64,000 nt of DNA from the NCBI RefSeq assembly GCF_031157275.1, contig NZ_JAVIFW010000011.1:1-64000 (forward strand). The letters run 5' to 3'. Made by a program: the position numbers and the translations under genes. Below, piece after piece: positions 1 to 8,168 of this stretch. Origin of the DNA: Streptomyces sp. LHD-70 (GTDB taxonomy: Bacteria > Actinomycetota > Actinomycetes > Streptomycetales > Streptomycetaceae). The notes under the pieces are model-generated. The model ran no database searches. It was not told the origin of the DNA and saw nothing but the letters and a program-made list of their open reading frames with translations. Numbering within the stretch: the first letter of the stretch is position 1; each line of letters starts with the position of its first letter.

Positions 1-289
1 TACGGTCTTCGATCCATGCCCGCATCCCAGCATGCACATGACGAATGGTCGCCTCGTACGGCGATCAGTACCACGATCGAGCGATCACGAACCGAGGAAG
101 ATCGGACTTAACGACCTCTAAGACGTCCTCAAGCAGCAGCGGTTCTCGCTCAACTTCCGCCCAACGGCCACTGCGAGTGACCACTACACCTCTCCGAGCC
201 GCTCCTGAACTCGCCCAAAAATGAGCTCCGGCCGGAGGTCCAGGGCTGAAAGCCCTGGCCGTGGAAGAGGTCGCACTCCGGCTAAAAGC

Positions 290-612
290 CGTTGCTCCCA
301 TCGATCCCGGACACCGCGGTACGGCCGGTGGACATCAATATCGAGACAGCGCGCGACGGCACACAAAGCACCGCTGCCGGCGCCGCCTGCCCGAGATGCG
401 GAGCCTGGTCAACTCGGGCTTCACAGCTCCTACTTACGACCTCCCGCCGACGTAGCGAGCGCCGGACGAACTGTCGTACTCCAACTCCGGGTTCGTCACT
501 CCCGGTGCCAAAACACCATCTGTTCGCGCCGGACCTTCATCGAGCAGATCCCCGGACTGACCCGCAGGCACGGCCAACCCGCACCGAACGACTTCGCTCA
601 ACCCACACCTAC
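290..612 (+). pseudogene. ISL3-family transposase remnant, twice frameshifted
   Basis: The three forward frames together read as the N-terminal zinc-ribbon part of an ISL3-family transposase. One frame gives CPRCGAWSTR (to about 417). The next frame continues as HSSYLRPPADVASAGR, then VVLQLRVR and RRTFIEQIPGLTRRHGQ (to about 576). The first frame resumes with RTERLRST before the similarity stops. One inserted base near 418 explains the first switch. The helix-turn-helix and DDE catalytic parts are absent, and I see no terminal inverted repeats. This is decayed insertion-sequence debris that cannot make a working transposase. Family assignment rests on the characteristic order of CxxC, the VHSSYLR-type segment and the QIPGLTRR segment. 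Confidence 0.7.
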
Positions 613-925
613 GGGGACTTGAGCACGCCGCGTACGGGCGAGGACCGGTTCCTCCCTGTACGCGCCACCGCGGACCGGATCATGACCTGCTTCCTGGAAT
701 ACGGTGAAGAAACCGTCACCGTCCACGACCCTCATCCACACCCGCACCAGCGCCACCTGGGCCCTGCACGCCAGCAGCTACCCGAAACTCCGCCTCCGCT
801 CCGCGTGGGTCAGCGAGCAGTGCCGCACAGCCGGCCTCGAGATCACACACGACGAGACGGGGACAGGCGCGCGCTGCGCGTGCTCGCTGCCGTCAGGAGG
901 GAAGGGGCACCTGGACAGGGCAGAG

Positions 926-975
926 CGGGACCCTCGAGACGCTCGAGACGCTCGAGGCGCTCGAGGCGCTCGAGG
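926..975. repeat. 9-bp tandem repeat (CTCGAGRCG)
   Basis: About four copies of a CTCGAGACG / CTCGAGGCG unit run head to tail between the transposase remnant and the FG-GAP fragment. The unit length is a multiple of three, so it reads through as Arg-Ser-Arg or Leu-Glu-Arg runs in any frame. No function is evident. Confidence 0.7.
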
Positions 976-1005
976 ACAACGCCGACGACGCACGCGGCAT
1001 CGTCA

Positions 1006-1185
1006 TGCTCTGGGGGCTCCGGCGAGGGCCTCGGCGAGAGCGCGGACGCCACGCATGTGACGCACATACCCGGCCATCTGGACTACGGGCAGAGCGCGGC
1101 CGGCGACCTCGACGGCAACGGGAAGGCGGATCTGCTGCTCGGCCAGGAACACGAAGTGGGCTCGTGCCAGCCACTCGACCCGTAA
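1006..1185 (+). pseudogene. FG-GAP (integrin-like) repeat protein fragment
   Basis: The forward frame ending at the stop at 1183-1185 contains DYGQSAAGDLDGNGKADLLLG, a good FG-GAP/VCBS calcium-binding repeat (DxDGNGxxD loop followed by hydrophobic residues). Only one repeat is present, with no signal peptide and no credible start. It is therefore the stranded tail of a secreted beta-propeller protein, not a gene. It lies next to the ISL3 remnant, which suggests this end of the window has been rearranged. Confidence 0.5.
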
Positions 1186-1256
1186 CGCCGTCCAGTGCAG
1201 GACGGTCCGTTCAGGCCGAACCGGTTCGCCCCGTAGTGCAGTGGGATGCTGTCGAG

Positions 1257-1409
1257 TCAGGTGCGGTTCAGCCGGGCGACTTCGAGCAACACCCGTTCCA
1301 TTGCGGTGAGTTCGTCCAGTTCGGTTGCGATGGTCTGCGGCTCGGGCGTGCTCAGGGCCTGAAGGGGTCCGGGGCCACGGAGAGTTTTGAAACGAGCAGT
1401 CCAATACAT
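1257..1409 (-). pseudogene. short unidentified coding remnant
   Basis: A 50-codon reverse frame ends in STPEPQTIATELDELTAMER followed by VLLEVARLNRT and a stop. The last 30 residues look like a genuine amphipathic C-terminal helix rather than a chance frame, while the first 15 residues do not. The region runs into the promoter of the divergent TetR gene, so the N-terminal part has probably been lost. A very small real protein starting at the internal Met (MERVLLEV) cannot be excluded. I do not recognise the family. Confidence 0.3.
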
Positions 1410-1417
1410 GCTACGCT
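1387..1417 (+). promoter_or_regulatory. candidate promoter of the TetR gene (leaderless)
   Basis: TTGAAA (1387-1392) and TACGCT (1412-1417) are separated by 19 bp, and the ATG at 1424 follows six bases after the -10 box. There is no Shine-Dalgarno sequence before that ATG, which fits leaderless translation, common for Streptomyces TetR genes. The block starting GTTTT at 1384 partly matches the block upstream of the MFS gene at 2061, so it may include a TetR operator. Confidence 0.4.
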
Positions 1418-1423
1418 TCCGGC

Positions 1424-2020
1424 ATGGCACGACCGAGGACCTTCGACGAGGAACGCGCCCTGGAGGGTGCGATGCGCCTGTTCTGGGAGAAGGGGTACGA
1501 AGCCGCGTCCACCCAGGAGCTGTGTACGGCGACCGGTCTGGGGCGCAGCAGTATTTACAACACCTTCGTCAGCAAACACGCCCTGTTCGTCCGGGCGTTG
1601 GCGCACTACCTCGACAGCATGACGGACGGTCAGGCGGCCATCCTGGGGGACTTGGCCCTGCCGCCCCTCGCCCGTTTGCGGCAGTTGTTCCGCCGGGTCA
1701 TCGACACAGAGGAGAGCAACCGTCATGAGCGCCTGGGCATCGGCTGCTTGGGGGTCAACACCAGTGCGGGACTCTCCCTGCGTGACCCAGAGGCCGCCGA
1801 CCTGCTGCAACGCGATCTGGAGCGTCGCCTCGGGGCGCTTCAGGACGTGATCGCCTCCGGTCAGCACGCCGGAGAGATCTCGCGGGCCCGAGAGCCGCGC
1901 GAGGTCGCCCTGTTCCTCAACGCGACCATCGCAGGCATGCGCATCTCGGCCCAGAGCGGCCTCGACCGCACCGCACTCGAGTCGATCGCAGAGACCGCTC
2001 TGGACGCACTCGCCCCCTGA
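1424..2020 (+). CDS. TetR/AcrR-family transcriptional regulator
   Basis: This 198-residue protein has the TetR N-terminal helix-turn-helix (STQELCTATGLGRSSIYNTF, about residues 28-47) followed by an all-helical ligand domain. The GIGCLGVNT segment near residue 105 is the GCLxxN signature of a common TetR C-terminal class that controls small-molecule efflux or oxidoreductases. It lies 103 bp upstream of a same-strand MFS exporter and probably represses it and itself. A similar sequence block precedes both genes. The effector is not predictable. The start at ATG 1424 is supported by the -10-like box six bases upstream and the absence of an earlier start. Confidence 0.85.
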   Translation: MARPRTFDEERALEGAMRLFWEKGYEAASTQELCTATGLGRSSIYNTFVSKHALFVRALAHYLDSMTDGQAAILGDLALPPLARLRQLFRRVIDTEESNRHERLGIGCLGVNTSAGLSLRDPEAADLLQRDLERRLGALQDVIASGQHAGEISRAREPREVALFLNATIAGMRISAQSGLDRTALESIAETALDALAP

Positions 2021-2060
2021 CGTCTCCCATCTCCACCACTTCGCGCTTCCGTCTACCCCG

Positions 2061-2088
2061 GTTTTAGATAGCTCAGTACAAAACTATC
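2061..2088 (+). promoter_or_regulatory. candidate TetR operator/promoter upstream of the MFS gene
   Basis: The segment begins GTTTTAGATAG and ends CAAAACTATC, giving paired arms GTTTT/AAAAC and GATAG/CTATC around a short AT-rich core. It is clearly more AT-rich than its surroundings, as expected of a promoter with an overlapping operator. The GTTTT...CAGT...CAA pattern recurs upstream of the tetR gene (from 1384), about 16 of 28 positions identical. Confidence 0.4.
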
Positions 2089-2123
2089 GCGTAAGCGACC
2101 TTCCGTAAGGACGTGACCTGCTC

Positions 2124-3404
2124 ATGCCACGTACCGTCTATGTGCTGGCCCTTGGCATCTTCGCCATGGTGACCAGCGAGTTCGTCGTCGCCGGCCTCAT
2201 GCCTCAGATGGCGGCGGGGCTCGGTGCGACGATCCCCCAGATCGGCTACCTGATCACCGCATTCGCCGTCGCCATGGCGGTCGGCGGGCCGTTCCTGACC
2301 ATGGCACTGATGAAGCTGCGTCCCAAGCCTGCGCTACTGGTCCTCTTCGTCATCTTCCTCGTCGGCAACGCACTCGCCGCGACCGCCACCAGCTACGGCG
2401 CCATGCTCACCGCCCGCATCATCACCGGCATCGCGGCGCAGGCGTTCTTCGGCGTCGCGATCTCGCTGTGCTCCGCGGTGACGCGGGAGGAGATCCGCGG
2501 CCGTGCCATCGGCGTCGCCATGAACGGCCTCATGCTCGGCACCCTCCTCGGCCTGCCGATGGCCACCTTCATCGGCGGCAACGTGGGCTGGCGCGCCGCC
2601 TTCTGGGCCATCTCGCTGCTCACCGTCATCGCCGCTGTGGCGACCTTCGTCGGGGTTCCGCGCCTAGAGCGCCCGGGCAGCTCCGGCGGTACGTTCCGGG
2701 AAGAGGCCCAGGTCTTCAAGAAGCCGCGGCTCTGGCTCGTGCTCTCCACCAGCACCCTCGTCATCGGCGCGACCTTCTCCGCCTTCAGCTACTTCAACCC
2801 CATCCTCACCGAGGCCAGCGGCTTCCGTGAGTCCAGCGTCCCCGCCCTGCTCATCGCCTACGGTGCCGCCACCGTCATCGGCAACAGCGCCGTCGGCCGC
2901 CTCGCCGACCGCCGGACCGTGAGCGTCCAGGTCGTCGGACTCGCCCTCAACACACTGTTCCTCGCCGGATTCGCCGTCTTCGCCGACGTCAGTGCGGCCG
3001 CGGTCGTCCTGATGACGGGCATCGGCCTGGCCGGCGTGACGATGAACCCAGCGATGGCGACCCGCGTCCAGCGCACCGGCAACCCGGGCCCGCTCGTGAA
3101 CACGGTCCACTCCTCGTTCATCACCCTCGGCGTCATCATCGGCTCGTCGCTCGGCGGCGTCTTCGTCGAGAGCTTCGGGCTGCGCTCCCCACTCTGGCTC
3201 GGCGCAGCGATCGCCGTACTCGGCCTCGCCAGCCTGCTGCCTGAACTGAGCCGACGCAGCCGCACCGCCCCGGCCCCCGTCACGAGGAGGACGCTCACCA
3301 ACCCGCCCCACCCGGCCACCCCAGCCACCCCAGCCACCCCAGCCAGAGACACCCCCTACCTGGCCCAGGAAGCGGAGCAGGCAGCGGAGCAGGCAGCGGC
3401 CTGA
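2124..3404 (+). CDS. MFS drug-efflux transporter (DHA1 type)
   Basis: A 426-residue major facilitator protein. It starts directly with transmembrane helix 1 (LALGIFAMVTSEFVVAGLMP), which has the xSEFVxxGLMP pattern of DHA1 exporters of the AraJ/Cmx/YdhP type. About twelve hydrophobic segments follow to about residue 385. It is a proton-coupled inner-membrane exporter; the substrate is unknown, possibly an antibiotic or metabolite sensed by the upstream TetR protein. The last 45 residues are odd: a HPATPATPATPAR run and an AEQAAEQAA run encoded by short tandem DNA repeats, probably slippage products with no transport role. An SD-like AAGGA lies about 12 bases before ATG 2124. Confidence 0.85.
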   Translation: MPRTVYVLALGIFAMVTSEFVVAGLMPQMAAGLGATIPQIGYLITAFAVAMAVGGPFLTMALMKLRPKPALLVLFVIFLVGNALAATATSYGAMLTARIITGIAAQAFFGVAISLCSAVTREEIRGRAIGVAMNGLMLGTLLGLPMATFIGGNVGWRAAFWAISLLTVIAAVATFVGVPRLERPGSSGGTFREEAQVFKKPRLWLVLSTSTLVIGATFSAFSYFNPILTEASGFRESSVPALLIAYGAATVIGNSAVGRLADRRTVSVQVVGLALNTLFLAGFAVFADVSAAAVVLMTGIGLAGVTMNPAMATRVQRTGNPGPLVNTVHSSFITLGVIIGSSLGGVFVESFGLRSPLWLGAAIAVLGLASLLPELSRRSRTAPAPVTRRTLTNPPHPATPATPATPARDTPYLAQEAEQAAEQAAA

Positions 3405-4166
3405 CCTGCAACCCCGCCCCCTCCCGACCCTGCACGGCCAACTATGCGCTCAGGCCCGGCTCTTCGCTCACCACTGCAACGAGGACCGGGCTCCAGGCGT
3501 TGCCCAGCTCTCGTACCCCAGGACCAACAGGCTGAGGACGAACAAGCCCATGGCTACGGGGCGTTGCAACGCCGGAACGACCTGAGCCGCACAGCGAAAC
3601 CGCCCCCCAAGCCAACCGCCCCTCGAATGGTCCGGGTGCTTCAGCACAGCGTTCGAGACGGCGCCCATCGACATAAGCCGATCGACGACGGAGACGTACC
3701 CACGCGCGTCATCCACTACAACAACATCAGGATCGTGGATCTCGCCCAGCAATGAAACCCGGAACCCCTGCCCCAGAACTGTTCGCGATCACGCGTGAGG
3801 GCGTTCCCGTGAAGCATGTCATCACCCCTGATGTGAGCAGTAACCGGAATAAAGGCCGCCACCACCACCACCACCACCGCATCAGTCGGCACCAGCACCT
3901 CTACGACGCCACCGCCGACCAGCAACCCGACCACGGCCCGGCACGGCTGCGGTGCGGGCCACGGTGCGGTTCTCGTACAGCCTGATCCGTTGGCCGGATT
4001 TCGGAGCACCTCCAGTGGCGCAAAGCGGCGCTCCGCCCATAAGCCGCGCCAGCAGGTGGTGGACGAGGTCGCCCCGCTGATCGACGCGATGCGTCGGGCG
4101 GAATTCCTGCGTTGTGTGCGCGTTTCGCTTCCTTCTCGAGGTCTCCTTCTCCGATGATCATGGATC
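3405..4166. other. gene-poor stretch with low-quality reading frames
   Basis: I see no convincing gene. A reverse frame at about 3468-3770 reads FRVSLLGEIHDPDVVVVDDA and ends with a hydrophobic ALQRPVAMGLFVLSLLVLGY segment. It looks protein-like but matches no family I know and may be a decayed gene. A (CAC)n run at about 3860-3880 gives a spurious polyhistidine forward and polyvaline in reverse. The stretch is less GC-rich than the rest, in keeping with the debris at the left edge. Confidence 0.4.
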
Positions 4167-4985
4167 ATGTGGGTCACTGCGGTCGTTGCGATTTCAGCGC
4201 TGGTTATCGGACTGTTGCTCAAGCGCTTCTTACGTGTACGCCTGGTCGGCGAGAACGCTGAATCGGTCACCGTGCGGGACCTCATCAGCCCTGTAGAGAC
4301 GCTCGCCACCTTGATTCTTGCCTTTGCCATTGTCGTTGCCGCTGAATCCTTCGGAGCCGCAGGAGAAGCGAGCCGAACCGAGGCTGGAGCTGTGGATCAC
4401 CTCTACGAGGTGGCGGAATTCGTGGAAGGGCCGACCAGGGAGAAACTCCAGGCGGATACGGTCTGTTACGCGCGTGCCGTTCAGTTTCACGAGTGGCCGC
4501 GCATGGCCAAGGGCGAGACGTCCGACGTGCCGAGCGTATGGAGCACCCGACTTCGGTCCGACCTGAAGGCGTCCGACAAGAACGGGCCCGCCTTTGAAAT
4601 GATCGTGGCGGCTGACAACGAACGATCCCAGGCGCGCCAAAAGCGGGTCTCCGAGGCGTCGCCGACCATTCCTGAAGTCATGTACTGGTTCATGCTTCTG
4701 GCGCTGGCCGTCGTGATCGCCGGGCTGGCTTTCTGTCTCCCGTACCGCAAACAAGGAACCGAACTTGTCTGCCTTGTCGTACTCTCCGCTCTGATCGCCG
4801 GTTGCTTGATGCTGACGCGTGACATCGACCGTCCCTTCGATGGGCTGATCAATATTGACGCAGCGGCCATGCAGGCCGCCCAGACGGATATCAGCGGCGA
4901 TTTCGCCCGGGCCTATCCCAAGCAACCGCTCCCGTGCGATGCCTCCGGATCCACGACGACACGCCTCTCTGTCGCCTCACCCTGA
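4167..4985 (+). CDS. DUF4239 (bestrophin-like domain) membrane protein
   Basis: A 272-residue membrane protein with an N-terminal helix (residues 1-18), a second helix (VETLATLILAFAIVVAAESF, about 43-62), a soluble central section rich in charged residues, and two C-terminal helices at about 173-189 and 196-213. The layout, and the ending RDIDRPFDGLINIDAAAM, match the DUF4239/bestrophin-like family found widely in Streptomyces accessory regions. Function is unknown; an ion-channel role is only suggested by the name. Codon use is less GC-biased than in later genes, which may mean recent acquisition. The ATG at 4167 has no strong SD (tcatggatc upstream). Confidence 0.7.
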   Translation: MWVTAVVAISALVIGLLLKRFLRVRLVGENAESVTVRDLISPVETLATLILAFAIVVAAESFGAAGEASRTEAGAVDHLYEVAEFVEGPTREKLQADTVCYARAVQFHEWPRMAKGETSDVPSVWSTRLRSDLKASDKNGPAFEMIVAADNERSQARQKRVSEASPTIPEVMYWFMLLALAVVIAGLAFCLPYRKQGTELVCLVVLSALIAGCLMLTRDIDRPFDGLINIDAAAMQAAQTDISGDFARAYPKQPLPCDASGSTTTRLSVASP

Positions 4986-5127
4986 TCGTCGGCTGCCACC
5001 AGGCTTCGTCCCGCGCGCCGGTCCCTTTGTCCTCGCACCGGATGAGCTAAATGAGCTGCTCACTGGGCGGCCACCAGGCGCCACACCTGGGATGGTGGGT
5101 GGTGTCGTGAGCGCGTTTCGCGGTGTG

Positions 5128-6714
5128 TCAGCTCAGTTCGCGCAGTGCCTCGCCCAGTGCCGCCACACCTTCGGTGATGGTCCCTGGCGGGGTGGCAGCG
5201 TAGCCGAGGACGAGGCCGGGGTTGCCGGGTATCTGGCGGTGCCACGACAGCGGTTGGCACTTCACGCCTCGGGCGAGCGCGGCGGCGGCGAGTTCGGTGT
5301 CGGGCACTTCTGGCGCGTAGGTGACGGTCAGGTGCAGGCCGGCGGCTGCGCCGTGCACGACCGCGCCCGGCAGGTGCTCGGCGAGGGCGTCGATCATCGC
5401 GTCGCGGCGCCTTCGATGACGGCGGCGCAGCAGGTGGAGGTGCCGCTCCAGGTCTCCGGACTCCATCAGGCGGGCGAGGACCAGCTGCGGCAGTACCGCA
5501 TTGCCCAGGTCGGTGAAGCGTTTCGCGTCAGTGAGCGGGGCTCGGTAGCGGGGCGGCGGTACCACCCAGCCGATGCGCAGCGCGGGGGCGAGGAGCTTGG
5601 ACACGCTGCCCATGTAGCACACCTGGTCGGTCAGCAGGGCGCGCAGCGCGGGCACGGGTGGACGGTCGTAGCGGTGTTCCGCGTCGTAGTCGTCCTCCAT
5701 GATCAGCCCGCCGTCCTGTGCCCAGCGCAGCAGCTCGCGGCGGCGCTCGCCGCTCGTCACCACGCCGGTGGGGAACTGGTGGGCGGGTGTGAGCAGCGCG
5801 GCGCGAGCGCCGGTGGCGCGCAGGGCGTCGACGCGCACACCACTGTGGTCGACCGGCACCGGTGGGGTGGCCAGGTTTCCGTTCTGCAGGTGCTGGCGGG
5901 TGCCGAGCGAGCCCGGGTCCTCCACCGCAACACTGTCGATCCCGTCGTCCCGCAGGACAGGGTGAAGGAGTGTCAGCGCTTGTGCTGTGCCCGCTACGAC
6001 GAGAACCTCGTCCGGCTCCACCCGGATGCCGCGGATGGTCGCGAGCCAGGTTGTGACGGCGCGCCGCAGTTGTGGGGCACCCCGGGGGTCGCCGTAGCCG
6101 AGGTTCTCGGATGACAGGTCGGTGAGCACGGCTCGTTCGGCGCGTAGCCATGCCGCTCGGGGGAACGTGGTGAGGTCGGGCAGGCCGGGGGTGAAGTCGA
6201 TGCGCGCGTCGGTGGCGCGCAGGGTGTCGAACACGTCCGCTTCGGGTTCGCCGGCGAACAGGTTCTGGGCCCCTGTGACCGTCCGGTCGGGCGCGGCCGG
6301 CGTCGGGCTTCGGAACGGACCGGTCGCGCGGGGCCGCACCTGCGCGAGGGGAGGTGCGGCGACCACCACTGTCCCGCCGCGCCGACGTCCCTCGACATGG
6401 CCGTCTTCGGCAAGGCGCCGGTAGGCCTCGGTGATCACCCCGCGCGAGACGCGGAGTTCGGCAGCCAGCACGCGGGTGGGCGGCAGTCTGCTTCCCACGG
6501 TCAACTGGCCGTCAGCTATGGCCTGTCGGAGTCGTCGGGCCAGCCAGGCGGCCTTGCCGCCGAGGGGTACGTCGCCTGCGCCGAGTTGCAGGAAGTCGGA
6601 GCCGTACGCCGGGGATTCGGGGGACGTGGGCGCGGCGTCGGTCGTGGGTACGGCAGCCGTTCCGTGCATTGCCTGTGTCCCCGTGTTCACCGGGGCCATG
6701 CTGTCATACGGCAC
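5128..6714 (-). CDS. MocR/PdxR-type GntR regulator with aminotransferase domain
   Basis: This 528-residue protein joins a GntR winged helix (LARRLRQAIADGQLTVGSRL, then PTRVLAAELRVSRGVITEAY, about residues 58-98) to a fold-type I aminotransferase domain. The PLP-binding lysine is K373 in MGSVSKLL, and the EDDYDAEHRY and ALRIGWVV segments are typical of MocR proteins. Members use PLP or PLP-amino-acid adducts as effectors and control vitamin B6, GABA, taurine or D-alanine genes. It is the last gene of a leftward run, 31 bp after the B3/B4 gene, so it may regulate that run. The GTG start at 6714 is chosen because GGGGGA lies 7 bp upstream; an internal ATG at 6699 is the alternative. Confidence 0.88.
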   Translation of the reverse strand: MPYDSMAPVNTGTQAMHGTAAVPTTDAAPTSPESPAYGSDFLQLGAGDVPLGGKAAWLARRLRQAIADGQLTVGSRLPPTRVLAAELRVSRGVITEAYRRLAEDGHVEGRRRGGTVVVAAPPLAQVRPRATGPFRSPTPAAPDRTVTGAQNLFAGEPEADVFDTLRATDARIDFTPGLPDLTTFPRAAWLRAERAVLTDLSSENLGYGDPRGAPQLRRAVTTWLATIRGIRVEPDEVLVVAGTAQALTLLHPVLRDDGIDSVAVEDPGSLGTRQHLQNGNLATPPVPVDHSGVRVDALRATGARAALLTPAHQFPTGVVTSGERRRELLRWAQDGGLIMEDDYDAEHRYDRPPVPALRALLTDQVCYMGSVSKLLAPALRIGWVVPPPRYRAPLTDAKRFTDLGNAVLPQLVLARLMESGDLERHLHLLRRRHRRRRDAMIDALAEHLPGAVVHGAAAGLHLTVTYAPEVPDTELAAAALARGVKCQPLSWHRQIPGNPGLVLGYAATPPGTITEGVAALGEALRELS

Positions 6715-6745
6715 CTCGGCTTCCCCCTGATCGCAGGGGCCTGGC

Positions 6746-7447
6746 CTACCCGCCGAAGGCGAACTCTGGTGCGGACGGGGTGAGGAGGGCGGTTGCCGGG
6801 TCGGTCGGCCAGTGGGTGGCCAGTTCCTCAGCGAGGGTGTTCAAAAGCTCCGGCACGGCTTCGGTGCCGTCGTCGTGCATGGCTTCCGCCACCACCAGGA
6901 TCCTGCTGGTGTGCTCGCCGACCGCGGAGTGCCCGCTCTGACGGTTGGTCCAGCGGCGTGCGTGGGCCCGTCCGGTGGAGTCGATGAAGGTCACTTCGCC
7001 GGGTGCGGGGTGTTCGGTGCCGCCGCCGAAGGTCGTGCAGTGCTCGTCGCCGCGGGCGTAGCGCACCTCTAGCAGTGGGCCGACGATGCGGTCGGCGTCG
7101 AGGACCGCCACCGGCACGGCGTACGCGGCGGAGATCGCGTTGCACAGGTCGACCACCGGGTGGATGCGCGGCAGGTCTCCTTCCCTTCTCAGTCGCCGCA
7201 GCAGTGACTCCGAGGCGCAGCGGTACTGCGTCGGCTTGAGCCGCATCCGGGAGAAGGTCCGCCGCCAGGCCAGGACTTCGGGGAAGGTGCTTTCGGTGGC
7301 GCCGGCCAGCCGGGCGGCGGCACAGGCGGTGAATTCGGTTACGCGCGGGCCGACTTCGGCGGTGGCACCCACGCCGGTGGCCCGGAGGGCGCCTGCGGTG
7401 AGTTCGGGGTAGTCGGACCAGATGGCGTCCGCGTGCCGGAATCGCAT
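6746..7447 (-). CDS. B3/B4 (tRNA-editing-like) domain protein
   Basis: A 233-residue stand-alone B3/B4 domain protein, the fold of the editing domain of phenylalanyl-tRNA synthetase beta subunit. Visible signatures are the FSRMRLKPTQYRCASESLLR stretch (about 89-108), HPVVDLCNAISAAYAVPVAV (about 118-137), and the GGGTEHPAPGEVTFIDSTGR-like segment with WTNRQSGHSAV. In PheRS this domain hydrolyses Tyr-tRNAPhe. Free-standing homologues are thought to act on mischarged tRNA or amino-acid derivatives, but activity here is inferred. It starts one base after the LysE stop and is almost certainly co-transcribed with the exporter and the MocR regulator. Confidence 0.85.
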   Translation of the reverse strand: MRFRHADAIWSDYPELTAGALRATGVGATAEVGPRVTEFTACAAARLAGATESTFPEVLAWRRTFSRMRLKPTQYRCASESLLRRLRREGDLPRIHPVVDLCNAISAAYAVPVAVLDADRIVGPLLEVRYARGDEHCTTFGGGTEHPAPGEVTFIDSTGRAHARRWTNRQSGHSAVGEHTSRILVVAEAMHDDGTEAVPELLNTLAEELATHWPTDPATALLTPSAPEFAFGG

Positions 7448-7448
7448 G

Positions 7449-8027
7449 TCACGCCACCGCCAGCCACGCGCTCAGGCCCACGAAGCAGGCGGCGAACCCC
7501 CGGCGGATGCCCGTCATCACCTTCGGCCGGGCCAGCAGGCGGTGTCGTACGAGGGCGGCACACATCCCGTACGCAGCGAAGACGACGAAGGTCAGCGCCA
7601 TGAACACGGCACTGAGCCGGAGCATCGCGCCCAGGGAGCCGGACTCGTCGGCGGGCACGAACTGTGGCAGGAACGCGACGAAGAACATCGTGAGCTTCGG
7701 GTTGAGAAGGTTGAGCAGTACCCCGGAAGCGATCAGACGGGCCGCCGGTCGGGGCTCCGTCGTCCTCTCTGCGTCCAGGGCCTCCGTGTCGCGAAGCGTT
7801 GCCCACGCCATGTAAAGGAGGTAACCGACACCGAGGTACTTCACCACCTCGTACGCGACGGCGCTGGTGTGCAGGGGTGCGGCGAGGCCGGTGATGGTCG
7901 CCGCCAGGTGCGGCAGGATGCCGAGGGTGCAGCCGAATGCGGCGGCTACGCCCGCCCGGCGGCCATGGGACAGTCCGGCGGTGAGTGTGTACACCACTCC
8001 GGTGCCGGGGGTGACCACCACGGCCAT
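7449..8027 (-). CDS. LysE-family amino-acid exporter, N-terminus displaced by a probable frameshift
   Basis: A LysE/RhtB-type exporter. The VVVTPGTGVVYTL motif in helix 1, ASGVLLNLLNPKLTMFFVAF in the middle and about six hydrophobic segments are diagnostic. The frame stays open upstream of ATG 8027 and encodes LPAFLLTT, the missing first half of helix 1, but holds no start codon before a stop at about 8076. A good start, ATG 8119 with AGGAG seven bases upstream, opens another frame encoding MTAPTSSPTSSSTNVTP. A one-base shift near 8050-8070 would join them. So the gene is either broken or carries a sequencing error, and its real extent is probably 7449-8119. A 12-bp duplication sits in the same leader. 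Confidence 0.75.
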   Translation of the reverse strand: MAVVVTPGTGVVYTLTAGLSHGRRAGVAAAFGCTLGILPHLAATITGLAAPLHTSAVAYEVVKYLGVGYLLYMAWATLRDTEALDAERTTEPRPAARLIASGVLLNLLNPKLTMFFVAFLPQFVPADESGSLGAMLRLSAVFMALTFVVFAAYGMCAALVRHRLLARPKVMTGIRRGFAACFVGLSAWLAVA

Positions 8028-8168
8028 GGTGGTGAGCAGGAACGCGGGCAGCGCTGTAGCGCCGGTCCGGTGTCACGTTGGTGGACGAGGAAGTGGGCGA
8101 GGAAGTGGGCGCTGTCATCGTCGGCTCCTGTGCGTGAGTGTGCCGGGCCGCCGACTGGAGGAGCGGTT

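Noticed and set aside
3752..3985. Frame with a run of six histidines
   Set aside because: It comes from a (CAC)n repeat; the surrounding residues are not protein-like and no ribosome site is present.
4000..4160. A siderophore-synthetase-like fragment (EVAPLIDAMRRAEFL)
   Set aside because: The match is too short and no other part of such a gene is seen in any frame.
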